28,882 nucleotides of DNA, taken from positions 1 to 28,882 of the forward strand of contig JAKFEW010000104.1 of assembly GCA_036675505.1 (NCBI GenBank), written 5' to 3'. Numbering within the stretch: position 1 is the stretch's first letter; the number at the start of each line of letters is the position of its first letter. The notes below the pieces were generated by a model that was given only the letters and a program-made list of their open reading frames with translations, ran no database searches and was not told the origin of the DNA. The stretch is from JAKFEW01 sp036675505 (GTDB taxonomy: Bacteria; Cyanobacteriota; Sericytochromatia; S15B-MN24; JAQBPE01). This document shows, piece by piece, positions 21,716-28,882 of this stretch. Position numbers and translations under genes: made by a program.

Positions 21716-23358
21716 GGGGCGCTGTCGCACGGGGGAGCACGATCCTCCTCGCAACCCTCCTGTCCCTCACCGGCTGCGCGCCCCCGACCTGGCAGCCCGC
21801 CGCCCGCATCGCGCTCGCCCCCGCCACCGAGACCGTGACCCTCAGGCTGGGGCCCAGCCGTGGGCTGGCCGCGGCAGCCCGCTCCTGGCGCACCCCCGAC
21901 GTCTTCCAGTTCGACGTCGCGCTCGAGGTCCACGACCCGCTGACCGACACGTTCGTCGCGCCGCCGGTCCCGCTCGTCGCGACGCTCCCCCAGAAGCCGA
22001 GCCCCACCAGCCGGGCGTCGTTCGCGGGGCTCGCGGCCGGCGGGCGCTACCGCGCGAGCGTCGTCGCGCGCGGCAACGCGGGCGGCACGGCGCCGGACCT
22101 CGTGCTCAACGCGAGCCGACCGACCACTGTCACGTTCGACCTGGCCGATCCGGCAGCCCCGCGCCACCACGACGTCAGCGTGGCGCTCGACCCGGTCACC
22201 TTCGCCGCCGAGGTGGCGCTGCCGTCGCGGGCCACGGACCCCGCGGGCGTCCCCGCCTGGGTCACGGGCTTCGCCGCCCGGCTCACCGACCCCGCGCGGT
22301 CCGCCACGCCGGTCGCCACGGCGAGCTGGGCGCCCGACCGCACGGCGGCCTTCACGAACGTGCGCGGCGACGTCGCGTACGACCTCGAGCTCGACGTGCG
22401 CAGCACCGCGGGCACCGCCACCATGCGGCTGCCGGGCTTCACGATCCCGCGCGCCGACGGCGCGGACCAGGCCGTCATGGCGCCGTTCGGCGCGCTGACG
22501 CCGCCCACCGGCACCCTGCTCGCGTCGTATGCGATGTCGGGCGGCGCCTTCGGGGTGGCGATCGACAAGCTGGACCGGGTCTGGGTGACCAACCAGAACG
22601 GCGACACGGTGACCGTGCGCGATTTCGCCGGCGCGGCGGCGATCACGCCGTCGCTCGCGGTGGCGGGCCAGCCACGGGCGATCGCCATCGACCCCGACAC
22701 GGACGACGTCTGGGTCGCCGCCCTGTTCGGCGGGCGCGTGCACCGGTTCGTCGCGGGCGCCGCGGCGGCCGACCATGCCACAGGCGCCTTCCCGTCGGGG
22801 GTCGCGGTCGACTCGCAACACAGGGTCTGGGTCGCGAGCCTCCTCGGCGGCACCGTCCTCTGCCTCGCCGCGGACGGCACGACGCTCGGCACCTTCACGG
22901 TGGGCGCGAGCCCGGCGGCGGTGGTGGTGGACCGCTCGAACGACGCCGTCTGGGTCGCGAACGTCGACGGGAGCTCGGTCTCGCGCATCGCCGACGGCGT
23001 GGTCGCGACCTACGGGCTGCCCGTCGGCGTAAGGCCGGGCGGCATCGCGGTCGCCGCCGACCACACGCTGTGGGTGGTCGGCAACAGCGACGGGAAGGTC
23101 CATCGCGTGGCGCCGGACGGCAGCACGGTGGGCGTGCCGTTCGCGGCGGGGGCCGGGGCGACGGCGATCGCCATCGACGCGGCCTCGGGTGCCGCCTGGA
23201 TCGGCCTGCCCAACGGCCAGCGCATCGGCAAGTGGAACCCCGACGGGACGCGGGTGGGCACCTACCCGAGCGGCGCGTTCCCCAACGCGATCGCGATCGA
23301 CCGGCGCGGCCACGTGTGGGTGGCCGGCGGCGGCATGCTGGCCGAGCATGCGCCCTAG
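21712..23358 (+). CDS. beta-propeller lipoprotein (NHL / Vgb-like)
   Basis: A 548-residue lipoprotein starting at GTG 21712, which overlaps the previous stop by four bases. Lipobox LTGC places the Cys at residue 22. Residues about 35-265 form two or more beta-sandwich-like regions (VTLRLGPSRG, FDVALEVHDP, YRASVVARGN). Residues about 275-548 form a propeller with six to seven short repeats of the form GVAIDxxxRVWVTNxxGDTVTV and AIDPDTDDVWVAALFGGRV, resembling virginiamycin B lyase-like or NHL propellers. The His and Glu residues of a Vgb active site cannot be placed with confidence, so a binding role is more likely. It is an envelope-anchored protein, the second complete propeller lipoprotein of the window, and it converges on rpmB with a hairpin between. 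Confidence 0.85.
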   Translation: MRGAVARGSTILLATLLSLTGCAPPTWQPAARIALAPATETVTLRLGPSRGLAAAARSWRTPDVFQFDVALEVHDPLTDTFVAPPVPLVATLPQKPSPTSRASFAGLAAGGRYRASVVARGNAGGTAPDLVLNASRPTTVTFDLADPAAPRHHDVSVALDPVTFAAEVALPSRATDPAGVPAWVTGFAARLTDPARSATPVATASWAPDRTAAFTNVRGDVAYDLELDVRSTAGTATMRLPGFTIPRADGADQAVMAPFGALTPPTGTLLASYAMSGGAFGVAIDKLDRVWVTNQNGDTVTVRDFAGAAAITPSLAVAGQPRAIAIDPDTDDVWVAALFGGRVHRFVAGAAAADHATGAFPSGVAVDSQHRVWVASLLGGTVLCLAADGTTLGTFTVGASPAAVVVDRSNDAVWVANVDGSSVSRIADGVVATYGLPVGVRPGGIAVAADHTLWVVGNSDGKVHRVAPDGSTVGVPFAAGAGATAIAIDAASGAAWIGLPNGQRIGKWNPDGTRVGTYPSGAFPNAIAIDRRGHVWVAGGGMLAEHAP

Positions 23359-23379
23359 AAAATTCGCGCCGACGAGAAA

Positions 23380-23401
23380 GCCCGGGACTTGCGTCCCGGG
23401 C
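23380..23401. terminator. terminator between the propeller lipoprotein gene and rpmB
   Basis: A perfect 9-bp stem (GCCCGGGAC / GTCCCGGGC) with loop TTGC. The minus-strand side continues with TTTCTC, so it is a good terminator for rpmB. On the plus strand it lies 21 bases after the lipoprotein stop without a T-run. Confidence 0.7.
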
Positions 23402-23422
23402 CAGGCTCTGTGCTGTCTAGAT

Positions 23423-23617
23423 TTAGACGGCGCGGGTGATCTTGCCGGCCTTGAGGCAGGACGTGCAGACCTTCAAACGGCGCACGAGGCCCGGCTTGAT
23501 CTGCGCGCGAACGTTCTGCAGATTCGGCATCCAGCGGCGCTTGGTCGCGACCATCGAGTGGCTCACGTTGTTGCCGGTCGTCGGACCCTTTGCGCACACA
23601 TCACAGCGCTTGGACAT
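23423..23617 (-). CDS. rpmB: 50S ribosomal protein L28
   Basis: A 64-residue ribosomal protein with the typical start MSKRCDVCAKGPTTGNNVSH, the core KRRWMPNLQNVRA and the end VCTSCLKAGKI. Two Cys pairs (C5/C8 and C51/C54) make it the zinc-binding (C+) form; some bacteria use a cysteine-free paralogue under zinc limitation. The start ATG at 23617 has GGAGG about 9 bases upstream. It is a single gene, divergent from coaX, with 45 bases between the two start codons, and ends at a good terminator. Confidence 0.97.
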   Translation of the reverse strand: MSKRCDVCAKGPTTGNNVSHSMVATKRRWMPNLQNVRAQIKPGLVRRLKVCTSCLKAGKITRAV

Positions 23618-23662
23618 GGGAATAGACCTCCAGGGGATTAGCGGACAGACGGAGTGCGCGCA

Positions 23663-24463
23663 ATGGCACGAGGCTCAAATCTACCATGGGGCCCCAATAG
23701 TGGCAACTCGACCGATCCTGCGGCGCTGGCGCAAGCGGGGGATCTGGTGGTGGCGAACGTCGGCAATACCAACGTTCGGCTCGTTCGGTACGTCGGCGGG
23801 GTGAAGGCGGAAGACCGTCGGATCCCGACCCGGGAGGCCGCGGCCGAGCCGCCGCTCATCGCGGGCGGCGCCGCGGCGATCGTCTCGGTGGTGCCCGCCG
23901 CCGCCGAGGCGCTGGAGGCGGCCTGGCGCACCGCCGGCGCCGACGTGTACCGCGCGACCGCCGCGACCGTGCGGCTGGCGCTGGACTACGACCCGCCGAG
24001 CGGCCTGGGCGCGGACCGGCTCGTGAACGCGCTCGCGCTGTGGCGCAAGTACGGCGCGGGCATCGTGATCGACTGCGGGACGGCCACCACGCTGACGCTG
24101 GTAGACGAGCGCGGCACGCTGCGTGGCGGGGCGATCATGCCCGGGCTCGCGACGGCGCGCGACGCGCTCTGGCAGGGCACCGCCCAGCTGCCGGCCGTGC
24201 CGCTCGAGCCCGCGCTGCGGGCCGTGGGCCGCTCGACGCTGGAGTCGCTCCAGATCGGGCTGGTGGACGGGCATGTGGGGGCGATCGTGCACCTGGCGGC
24301 GCGGATGCGGTCGGCGTTCCCGCAGGTGGAACGGCTCGTGATCACGGGCGGCTGGGGCGAGCTGCTCGCGCCGCTGGTCGGCGCCGAGTGGGGCTGGCCG
24401 GCGGATTTGGAGCCGGACCTCACGCTCGAGGGCGTGCGGCTGGCCTGGGTGGAGGCGCGCTGA
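23663..24463 (+). CDS. coaX: type III pantothenate kinase, with an altered phosphate-binding motif
   Basis: A 266-residue protein of the ASKHA fold that phosphorylates pantothenate in the first step of coenzyme A synthesis. GADR (116-119, catalytic Asp118), VIDCGTATT (135-143) and GGAIMPG (155-161) match the family. The first phosphate motif, normally DxGNT, reads NVGNT (Asn32, codon AAC), so the usual acidic residue is missing. The start is uncertain: the ATG at 23663 has GGAG upstream, but the family usually starts only a few residues before this motif, so GTG at 23747 or 23750 (after GGGGGA) may be the true start and the 28-residue leader may not be translated. It diverges from rpmB. The product may be active with the variant motif or may have lost activity. 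Confidence 0.87.
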   Translation: MARGSNLPWGPNSGNSTDPAALAQAGDLVVANVGNTNVRLVRYVGGVKAEDRRIPTREAAAEPPLIAGGAAAIVSVVPAAAEALEAAWRTAGADVYRATAATVRLALDYDPPSGLGADRLVNALALWRKYGAGIVIDCGTATTLTLVDERGTLRGGAIMPGLATARDALWQGTAQLPAVPLEPALRAVGRSTLESLQIGLVDGHVGAIVHLAARMRSAFPQVERLVITGGWGELLAPLVGAEWGWPADLEPDLTLEGVRLAWVEAR

Positions 24464-24489
24464 GGGGCCCCCGACCGCTGAAAGCCCGT

Positions 24490-24517
24490 CGCCCGGTTCC
24501 CACGAGGGAACCGGGCG
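24490..24517. terminator. hairpin between coaX and the PucR-family gene
   Basis: A perfect 12-bp stem (CGCCCGGTTCCC / GGGAACCGGGCG) with loop ACGA, the same loop as in the terminator at 9476. It lies 26 bases after the coaX stop. T-runs are weak on both sides, so it may act as a bidirectional terminator of the convergent pair. Confidence 0.65.
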
Positions 24518-24529
24518 GCGGGGAGGGGT

Positions 24530-24561
24530 TGGTGCGGTGCTGGTGCGGTGTTGGTGCGGTG
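24530..24561. repeat. 11-bp tandem repeat, three copies
   Basis: TGGTGCGGTG occurs three times at 11-base steps (24530, 24541, 24552) with one variable base between copies. It lies outside genes, just after the hairpin at 24490. The strand is strongly G/T-rich. Confidence 0.9.
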
Positions 24562-24571
24562 AAGGAATGAA

Positions 24572-24600
24572 GATGGTGAGGATGATGGTGAGGATGATGG
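24572..24600. repeat. 12-bp tandem repeat, about 2.4 copies
   Basis: GATGGTGAGGAT is repeated exactly (24572-24583, 24584-24595) and begins a third copy (GATGG). Together with the adjacent 11-bp repeat it gives about 70 bases of purine/G-rich plus-strand sequence immediately downstream of the PucR-family gene stop. Confidence 0.9.
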
Positions 24601-24619
24601 AGAGATGGATGAGAGGGTA

Positions 24620-26383
24620 TCAGCGAAGGTAGTTGATGACTTGGTTCATCTTCAGGCCGAGATGGAGCATCAGCCGGTTCTCGGCGTCGTCCAGGTCGAT
24701 CTGGGTGATGTCGCGGATGCGTTCGAGGCGGTACTTCAAGGTGTTGCGGTGGATGAAGAGCTTGTTCGAGGTTTCGGTGAGGTTGCCGTTGCATTCCAGG
24801 AAGGCCGCGATGGTCTTCACGAGCTCCTTGTCGGTCTGCTGGTTGTACTCGATCAGCCGCTGCAGGGGCTCGCAGAAGAACTCGTTGGGATCCTGGCTCT
24901 GGGCGAACTGCAGCAGCATCCGGTAGATGCCCAGGTCGTTGAAGAACGTGATGTTGCCGGCGCCCTTCGTGCTGCGACCGATCTTGAGCGCGTGCTGGGC
25001 TTCCTTGAAGCTCTTGGGCACGCTCATCAGGTCGCCGTAGAGCTGGCCGACGCCGATCGAGACGCTCCAGCCGGGCGCGGCGGCGGCGATCTTCTGGTGG
25101 ATCGCCTTGGTGAGGTGCGTGATCTTGTCAGGCGTCGGCTGGCCTTCCTTCACGGGATACAGGATGGTCGAGCCCTGGGCCTGGTTGACCACGACGGCCT
25201 GGCGGAAGCTCAGCAGCGAGTTCAGGATGCCGACCAGGCGGTTCACGTCCTCCGGCTGGATGTCGTCATGCTTCTGGTCGTCGAACTCGACGCTCACGAC
25301 CCAGTAGCTGGCGTTCATCGGGTAGCCGAGGTAGGTGGCGCGGCGCCGGAGCGTCTCGGCCATCGCCGCGGTGTTGGCCATGAGCAGGTCGCGGAAGAAG
25401 TCCCGCTTCATCTTCTGCTCGGACTCGGTCGCGCCCTTCTGCTTGAGCAGCTCGATCGCGATCGCCGTCGCGCCGGTCTCGATGATCGTGCGCTCGTGCT
25501 CGTTGATCGGGTCGTTCTTGAGCAGCGAGAAGAAGCCATAGACCTCGCCGCCGGCGACGACCGGGTAGGCCGTGCGGGTCGGGTCGCCCGGCCTGTCGCC
25601 GGGGATCGACATCGCCTGCTTGTACTTCCTGAGCGACTTGAGCGTGCCGTCTTCCTCCCACTTCTTCATCGTGGCGACCGGCGTTCCCTTGTTCGCGACC
25701 AGCTCGTCCACGTAGGGCTCGGCGCCGTTGCCGGCCTGGGCGATCGCGAGGAGGTTGAACTGCTTGTCCTCGATCACCACCGTGTGGCCGAGGTGGCGGG
25801 CCAGGAACTTCGCCACCGCCTCGAGGCCCGTGCCGTCCAGCACCATCTGCATCAGGCGCCGCTGGAGGTTCAGGCCCTCACGGACGGAGCCCGCGCGCGA
25901 AGCCTCGATGGCCTCGTGGATCGGCCGCACGACATCGACGATCGGGCCGGGGCTCGCGAGGACCATCAGCGGGAACTGGTGCTGCTCGGCGTAGGCGATC
26001 GCCTGGTCCGGGATCATCCGGACGTACGGGCTCGCGAGCACGACCACGCCAGCCGCCTGGGCCTCGTTCAGGGCCTTGATGAACTCGAGCCAGGGCTCGA
26101 CGGCGTCGCGCAAGACGTAGCCGGTGGTGAGGACGAGCTCGCCGCCCTTCATCCAGCGGGTGGTGTCGGGCACCTCCATCGGCAGCACGCTCGTAATGAT
26201 GCGGTTGCAGCCGGGCTTGCCGGCCAGGAGCGTGGCATCTCGCAGCACCCCGCTGCGCAGCGCTTCGTCCAGGCTCACGCCGCCCTGTCCGGCGGCGGCT
26301 GTCGGGAGTGCGTCCTCCGCGACGAGCGACCCGGCGCCTTCGGGCGAGGTCGTCGCGCCACCGCTGATCAGGCTGTTGTTCAT
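24620..26383 (-). CDS. PucR-family transcriptional regulator
   Basis: A 587-residue regulator. The ATG at 26383 has GGAGG eight bases upstream; an in-frame ATG at 26398 overlaps that site and is rejected. After a low-complexity start, residues about 37-160 match the PucR N-terminal sensor domain (SVLPMEVPDTTRWMKGGELVLTTG). Residues about 180-315 look like a GAF domain (HTVVIEDKQFNLLAIAQ..., GGEVYGFFSLLK). Residues about 335-475 are the GGDEF-like CdaR domain (SYWVVSVEFD, WSVSIGVGQLYGDLMSVPKSFKEAQHA cut at usual places). Residues about 522-580 form the C-terminal helix-turn-helix (CNGNLTETSNKLFIHRNTL). Relatives regulate purine, sugar-diacid or amino-acid use; no catabolic gene is next to it, so the effector is unknown. 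Palindromes upstream suggest autoregulation. Confidence 0.93.
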   Translation of the reverse strand: MNNSLISGGATTSPEGAGSLVAEDALPTAAAGQGGVSLDEALRSGVLRDATLLAGKPGCNRIITSVLPMEVPDTTRWMKGGELVLTTGYVLRDAVEPWLEFIKALNEAQAAGVVVLASPYVRMIPDQAIAYAEQHQFPLMVLASPGPIVDVVRPIHEAIEASRAGSVREGLNLQRRLMQMVLDGTGLEAVAKFLARHLGHTVVIEDKQFNLLAIAQAGNGAEPYVDELVANKGTPVATMKKWEEDGTLKSLRKYKQAMSIPGDRPGDPTRTAYPVVAGGEVYGFFSLLKNDPINEHERTIIETGATAIAIELLKQKGATESEQKMKRDFFRDLLMANTAAMAETLRRRATYLGYPMNASYWVVSVEFDDQKHDDIQPEDVNRLVGILNSLLSFRQAVVVNQAQGSTILYPVKEGQPTPDKITHLTKAIHQKIAAAAPGWSVSIGVGQLYGDLMSVPKSFKEAQHALKIGRSTKGAGNITFFNDLGIYRMLLQFAQSQDPNEFFCEPLQRLIEYNQQTDKELVKTIAAFLECNGNLTETSNKLFIHRNTLKYRLERIRDITQIDLDDAENRLMLHLGLKMNQVINYLR

Positions 26384-26458
26384 CTGCGTGCCCTCCAATG
26401 ACGTGATTTGGTTCGGGGGACTCCCGGATCACACCAGACCCCTTCGTGCGACCCGTTC

Positions 26459-26505
26459 GTAAACTTTTGTAACACTGGCTAGCTTAATACAAGTTTACAA
26501 ACTTG
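26459..26505 (-). promoter_or_regulatory. operator-like palindromes upstream of the PucR-family gene
   Basis: CAAGTTTACAAACTTG (26490-26505) is a 16-base palindrome (7-bp arms around AC). GTAAACTTTTGTAAC (26459-26473) contains the same half-site, so AAACTT/AAGTTT occurs three times in 47 bases. This AT-rich block lies 76-122 bases upstream of the regulator's start and includes TTGCCA and TAAGCT (17-bp spacing on the minus strand) as a weak promoter. It is probably an operator; binding by the adjacent regulator is inferred. Confidence 0.55.
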
Positions 26506-26594
26506 GCAATACCCCTTCGTTCATTTCTCACAATTGGCTCTCTGCTTGACTTTTCAGGCAGGCGAGGGTGTGTGGGTCGATTTACATAACAAAG

Positions 26595-26622
26595 AGGACC
26601 TCCCCCTTGCGGGAGAGGTCCT
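26595..26622 (-). terminator. terminator of the right-end propeller gene
   Basis: A 12-bp stem with one mismatch (AGGACCTCCCCC / GGGAGAGGTCCT), loop TTGC, about 20 bases beyond the stop of the minus-strand gene. The minus-strand tail continues CTTTGTTATGT, which is T-rich, fitting an intrinsic terminator. Confidence 0.75.
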
Positions 26623-26643
26623 GAACGAAGCGAATCGGTGCGG

Positions 26644-28882
26644 CTAGGGCTTGATCAGCGTGCCGCGAACCGTGTGGAGACGCCGTACGACGGCTTCCTT
26701 CTTGTCCGTCACGAGCAGGTTGCCGTCGGCTGCCGACAGGTTCACGTAGCCGATCGCCGGCATGTACGCGAGCCGTGAGTCCCCCGTTATGTAATGCGTG
26801 TCGAGGCCGCCGGCCACTGTATACACCTTGCCGGCCTTCTTGAGCCGGATCCGGCCGTTGCCGGTATCGCCGATCACGAGGTCGCCGGCGTTGTCGAAGC
26901 AGATCGAGCCCGGGCGGTTGAGCAGGGCCGTCACGCTGGTGGCCACGACCGCGCCGCCGTCGTCGGCGAGGTCGCCGTCGGGATCCGCGATGCCGTCGCT
27001 CACGTTGTGGATGTCCGGGTACTTCACGTCGGTGACCGCCGTGTCGAGGTAGCCGGCGAGGCCCGGTCGCGGGTCGGCCGGGAGCGCGGGCGGCACGTCG
27101 GGCTTGCCGACCACCCGCGTGATCTCGGCCGCGGCCTGCGGGCCCGGCCCCGCGAAGGTCGCGGGGTCCGGCCTGGTGAACTTGAAGACCCAATGGCGCT
27201 CGGTGTCGGCGACGTAGATCTCGCTGCCGGTCGGCGAGATTCTCAGATCGAGCGCGCCGTCCGGGGCGAATTCCTGGCCATTGCGGGTCAGCGGCACGCG
27301 GAAGATCTGGCCGTTGTCCTCGCGCACGACGAAAACGCTCGCCGAGTTGGTCCGGCCGTCGCCGGCGTCGAGGATCCACAGGTTGCCGTCGGCGTCACGC
27401 TGCAGGCCCGTCGGGAAGTACAGGCCGGCGTCGAGCGCCGGCTCGCCGTCCATCGCGACGCCGGGCTCGCCCGGGTTCTCCGGATCCGGATCCGGGTTCC
27501 AGCCCGGCTGCCAGTTGTCGAGCGAGTTGGGGTCGGCACCGCCCCAGGGGAGTTGGAGGCCGCGCCCCGCGACGCAATACAGGTGACGCGCCTTGAAGGA
27601 CTCGCCGAGGTCCTGACGCTCGAAGTGCTGGACCTCCTCGGCCGGCATCATCATCACCCGCCCGGTGTAGGGCTGCGTGAAATAGAGGTGGCTGAGCGAG
27701 CTGTTCACGGCGGCGCGCTCGACGACCAGCTTGTGCGGGGCGAAGAGCGAATGGCCCTGGGCTGCGGTGGGATCCGCATCGAACATGGGCGCGCCGCCCT
27801 CGGCGTTGTCGGAGTTCGGACGGAAAGCGTCGAGCTCCCAGGCGATCGGGTCCTTCGGGCCATTGACGAGGCCGCCCACGGTGTGGAGCTTGCCCGCGTT
27901 GAGGTTGGTCTCGTCCTCGCCGTAAATCGGGCCGGCGAGCCCGTTGATCGGCACCATCGAGACGAGCTGCGAGTCGTACTGCGTGAAATAGACGTTGCCG
28001 AGGTGGTCGGTCACCGCGTCCATCGGGGCGGTGATTTCGGCCTCGGTGGCGGTCAGGCCGTCGCTCTGGTTGAAGCCTTTGATGCCGTTGCCGGCCACGC
28101 GCGTGAGCGCGAGCGGCTTGAAGCCGAGCACCGCCTCCCAGGCGTCCGAGAGCAGGTTGGCCGCGACCGGGTTGCTGTCGCCCACGCCGGTCACGCGGCC
28201 GCCGAATGCCTCCACGTACGCGTTGCGCAGCACGTGTCCCGCGCCGTGCCGCAAGGCCTCGACGCTCGGGTAGGTGCCGCCCGTCGAAGGCAGCGCGACC
28301 GAGCCCAGCAGGTCGCGGGTGCGGGCGTTCAGCGTGTTCAGCTCGACGTTGGTGAGGTCCGTGACGTCCCTGTCGTCCGCCACCGCGAACGGGAACAGCT
28401 GCCAGCGCGCGAGCTCGGTGACCATGCTGGTCGCCTCGTCGATGTCGACCGTCGCCTGGCCGGCCGTGGCGAGCGCCGAGAGCTTGTGGCCGCGCGCGAA
28501 GCCGGCGTTCACGACGAACGGCTCGCCGGTCGGCGCGCCCTGCGGCAGCGCGAACGTACCGTCGGCCTTCGAGGTGCCCTTCACCACGTTGCCGCCGTTG
28601 GTGTAGAGGTCCTCGTCGAGCGTCGAGATGGTCAGCAGCGTGTGGCTGGCGGCGCCGAGGGCGGTCAGCCGGAAAGCCGCGGCGCTGTCCTGGAAGAACG
28701 GATCGGCGACCGCGCGGAACGTCACGGTGCCCGCTATGTCGATCGGCGAGGTGAGCGCCACGAAGGCCGGGTTCGTCACCACCGGCACCGGCAGGAGCGC
28801 GCCGCCGCGCGCCGGCACCGGCGAGAGCTGCTGCGCGCCGAGCGCGTCGGCGCGGCGAACCGCGGCGCCTGGGCGCCGGGCC
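26644..28882 (-). CDS. NHL-type propeller protein (partial, N-terminus outside the window)
   Basis: The frame is open to the right edge, with about 745 residues visible. The GTG at 28818 is internal, since no stop occurs upstream in the remaining 64 bases, so the true start lies outside. The visible part begins with a Pro-rich stretch, then beta-rich regions (VTFRAVADPFFQDSAAAF, KADGTFALPQGAPTGEPFVV, like carboxypeptidase-regulatory folds) and a helical stretch. From about residue 265 a propeller follows, with NHL-type blades such as TRVAGNGIKGF and TAPMDAVTDHLGNVYFTQ and, near the end, RPGSICFDNAGDLVIGDTGNGRIR. An Asp/Pro/Glu-rich insertion (NPDPDPENPGEPG) could bind calcium. Like the protein at 2014 it is probably an exported scaffold; whether it has a lipobox cannot be seen. 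It ends at a good terminator. Confidence 0.85.
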   Translation of the reverse strand, partial: ARRPGAAVRRADALGAQQLSPVPARGGALLPVPVVTNPAFVALTSPIDIAGTVTFRAVADPFFQDSAAAFRLTALGAASHTLLTISTLDEDLYTNGGNVVKGTSKADGTFALPQGAPTGEPFVVNAGFARGHKLSALATAGQATVDIDEATSMVTELARWQLFPFAVADDRDVTDLTNVELNTLNARTRDLLGSVALPSTGGTYPSVEALRHGAGHVLRNAYVEAFGGRVTGVGDSNPVAANLLSDAWEAVLGFKPLALTRVAGNGIKGFNQSDGLTATEAEITAPMDAVTDHLGNVYFTQYDSQLVSMVPINGLAGPIYGEDETNLNAGKLHTVGGLVNGPKDPIAWELDAFRPNSDNAEGGAPMFDADPTAAQGHSLFAPHKLVVERAAVNSSLSHLYFTQPYTGRVMMMPAEEVQHFERQDLGESFKARHLYCVAGRGLQLPWGGADPNSLDNWQPGWNPDPDPENPGEPGVAMDGEPALDAGLYFPTGLQRDADGNLWILDAGDGRTNSASVFVVREDNGQIFRVPLTRNGQEFAPDGALDLRISPTGSEIYVADTERHWVFKFTRPDPATFAGPGPQAAAEITRVVGKPDVPPALPADPRPGLAGYLDTAVTDVKYPDIHNVSDGIADPDGDLADDGGAVVATSVTALLNRPGSICFDNAGDLVIGDTGNGRIRLKKAGKVYTVAGGLDTHYITGDSRLAYMPAIGYVNLSAADGNLLVTDKKEAVVRRLHTVRGTLIKP

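Noticed and set aside
21292..23349. 685-residue open frame on the minus strand
   Set aside because: It is antisense to the two lipoprotein genes and has the Arg/Gly/His-rich composition of a shadow frame; no ribosome binding site or domain.
24420..24794. His/Pro-rich minus-strand frame
   Set aside because: The His-rich stretch comes from the non-coding tandem repeats; the rest overlaps coaX and the regulator gene in other frames.
24605..26401. 598-residue open frame on the plus strand
   Set aside because: It mirrors the PucR-family gene codon for codon and has no recognisable domain; the minus-strand product is a clear family member.

Overview
The window is about 28.9 kb of GC-rich bacterial chromosome, roughly 70% GC by eye. 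It carries ordinary housekeeping genes between stretches of exported proteins. Six genes encode proteins with clear lipobox signal peptides. Three encode exported proteins with AMIN-like domains, and one encodes an Mrp-type Fe-S scaffold, so a diderm (Gram-negative-type) cell is likely. The run lysA-dacA-cdaR-uppS resembles gene order I recall from Cyanobacteria (lysA next to the c-di-AMP synthase, with uppS near). The palindrome GCGATCGC, the cyanobacterial HIP1 word, occurs 14 times by my count. A non-photosynthetic relative of Cyanobacteria, such as a Sericytochromatia/Tanganyikabacteria-type lineage, is my best guess. It is an inference, not a demonstrated assignment. I see no tRNA, rRNA, insertion sequence, CRISPR array or phage gene.

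Layout. 1-2000: the end of an Ala/Pro-rich protein, then two related AMIN-like exported proteins. 2000-7600: a large NHL-propeller lipoprotein (minus), a small glutaredoxin-like protein (plus), a lipoprotein of unknown function (minus) and an AMIN-NAGPA phosphodiester-glycosidase family protein (minus). 7586-8159 is the only long gene-free stretch. It holds overlapping inverted repeats and a series of TTAA-type words at about helical-turn spacing. 8160-9461: a probably well-expressed 433-residue protein with a C-terminal glycine-zipper membrane region and no recognised family. 9510-10619: mrp. 10845-14136: two tandem lipoproteins with related N-terminal domains and Thr-Pro linkers but different C-terminal modules.

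14161-19172 is a compact minus-strand operon: lysA, dacA (cdaA), a single-domain ybbR/cdaR, uppS, holA and a degenerate GGDEF protein. It joins the last step of lysine synthesis, c-di-AMP synthesis, the lipid carrier for wall synthesis, the clamp-loader delta subunit and a possible c-di-GMP receptor. Opposite it run yqeY, ribH and hslO (plus), then a short lipoprotein coupled to a propeller lipoprotein. rpmB (minus) and coaX (plus) diverge from a short shared region. The window closes with a PucR-family regulator whose upstream region carries operator-like palindromes, and a propeller protein running off the right edge.

Most convergent gene ends carry GC-rich hairpins. Several promoters show a near-consensus or extended -10 element without a visible -35. 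The most interesting items for follow-up are the 433-residue membrane protein with its upstream region, the two-messenger operon with its degenerate GGDEF protein, and the modular lipoprotein pair.
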